This document shows positions 63,967 to 64,000 of a DNA stretch of 64,000 nucleotides, in pieces (within the stretch, counting starts at the first letter, position 1; the number at the start of each line of letters is the position of its first letter). A program made the translations under genes and the position numbers. The notes under the pieces are model-generated. The model was not told the origin of the DNA. It was given only the letters and a program-made list of their open reading frames with translations, and ran no database searches. Source of the DNA: Caenorhabditis remanei (taxonomy: Eukaryota; Nematoda; Chromadorea; Rhabditida; Rhabditidae). The stretch is from contig NW_026526001.1 of the NCBI RefSeq assembly GCF_010183535.1, positions 124,001-188,000 on the forward strand, given 5' to 3'.

Positions 63967-64000
63967 CGTTTGCGATTGATTGTTAATAGTAAAGATGTGA

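Overview
This window looks like repeat-rich DNA from a Caenorhabditis-type nematode. The evidence is AT-rich sequence, many 45-60 bp introns with TTTTCAG-type acceptors, acceptors sitting directly before ATGs (as expected for spliced-leader trans-splicing), an FTH/DUF38-like F-box fragment, Cer-like LTR elements, and Tc/mariner, MULE and Helitron remnants. No bacterial features are seen. All assignments come from reading the sequence and translations; no database search was run.

Layout. 1-6.5 kb: a small secreted Cys-rich protein gene, a dead non-LTR reverse transcriptase tail, a decayed coiled-coil gene and a tRNA-Asn gene. 6.76-9.4 kb: a large foldback (palindromic) element whose left arm carries a degenerate mariner insertion. 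9.45-18.95 kb: a three-level nest. A Tc1-like foldback element (TA duplication) is split by a BEL/Pao-like, gag-only LTR retrotransposon on the minus strand (5-bp duplication), and that element's 5' LTR is split by a MULE (8-bp duplication) carrying a tRNA-like 73-bp satellite. 19-23.1 kb: host-like exons, including a FAIM gene split between strands. Its 3' half is on the minus strand. Its 5' half is on the plus strand and runs into a new ~300-residue C-terminal region. 23.86-26.56 kb: a MULE-like foldback element carrying gag pieces and an F-box-like fragment.

27.2-37.6 kb: a Maverick/Polinton-related block. A 159-aa gene is related to the N-terminal part of the neighbouring 18-exon protein-primed family B DNA polymerase gene. 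The 3' half of the polymerase is repeated as a giant inverted copy. 37.58-50.32 kb: a 12.7-kb Ty3/gypsy (Cer1-like) LTR element abuts that inverted copy. Its single long ORF has the order Gag, glycoprotein-like region, protease, RT, RNase H, integrase. Downstream it carries a proline-rich accessory ORF and, antisense, two spliced exons of an EGF-transmembrane protein.

50.3-60.1 kb: a segmentally duplicated region. Two broken copies of a glutamate synthase (GOGAT) gene, sharing at least one lesion, flank a small family of unrecognised ~190-aa genes (two intact, at least three broken), one of which is interrupted by a solo LTR. 60.8-64 kb: an RTE-like reverse transcriptase tail, a Helitron helicase fragment and a 5S rRNA-derived fragment.

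Few genes look like single-copy host genes in good order: the secreted protein, tRNA-Asn, the FAIM fusion and two members of the 190-aa family. The rest records successive insertions, inversions and captures, several of which can be ordered from target-site duplications.
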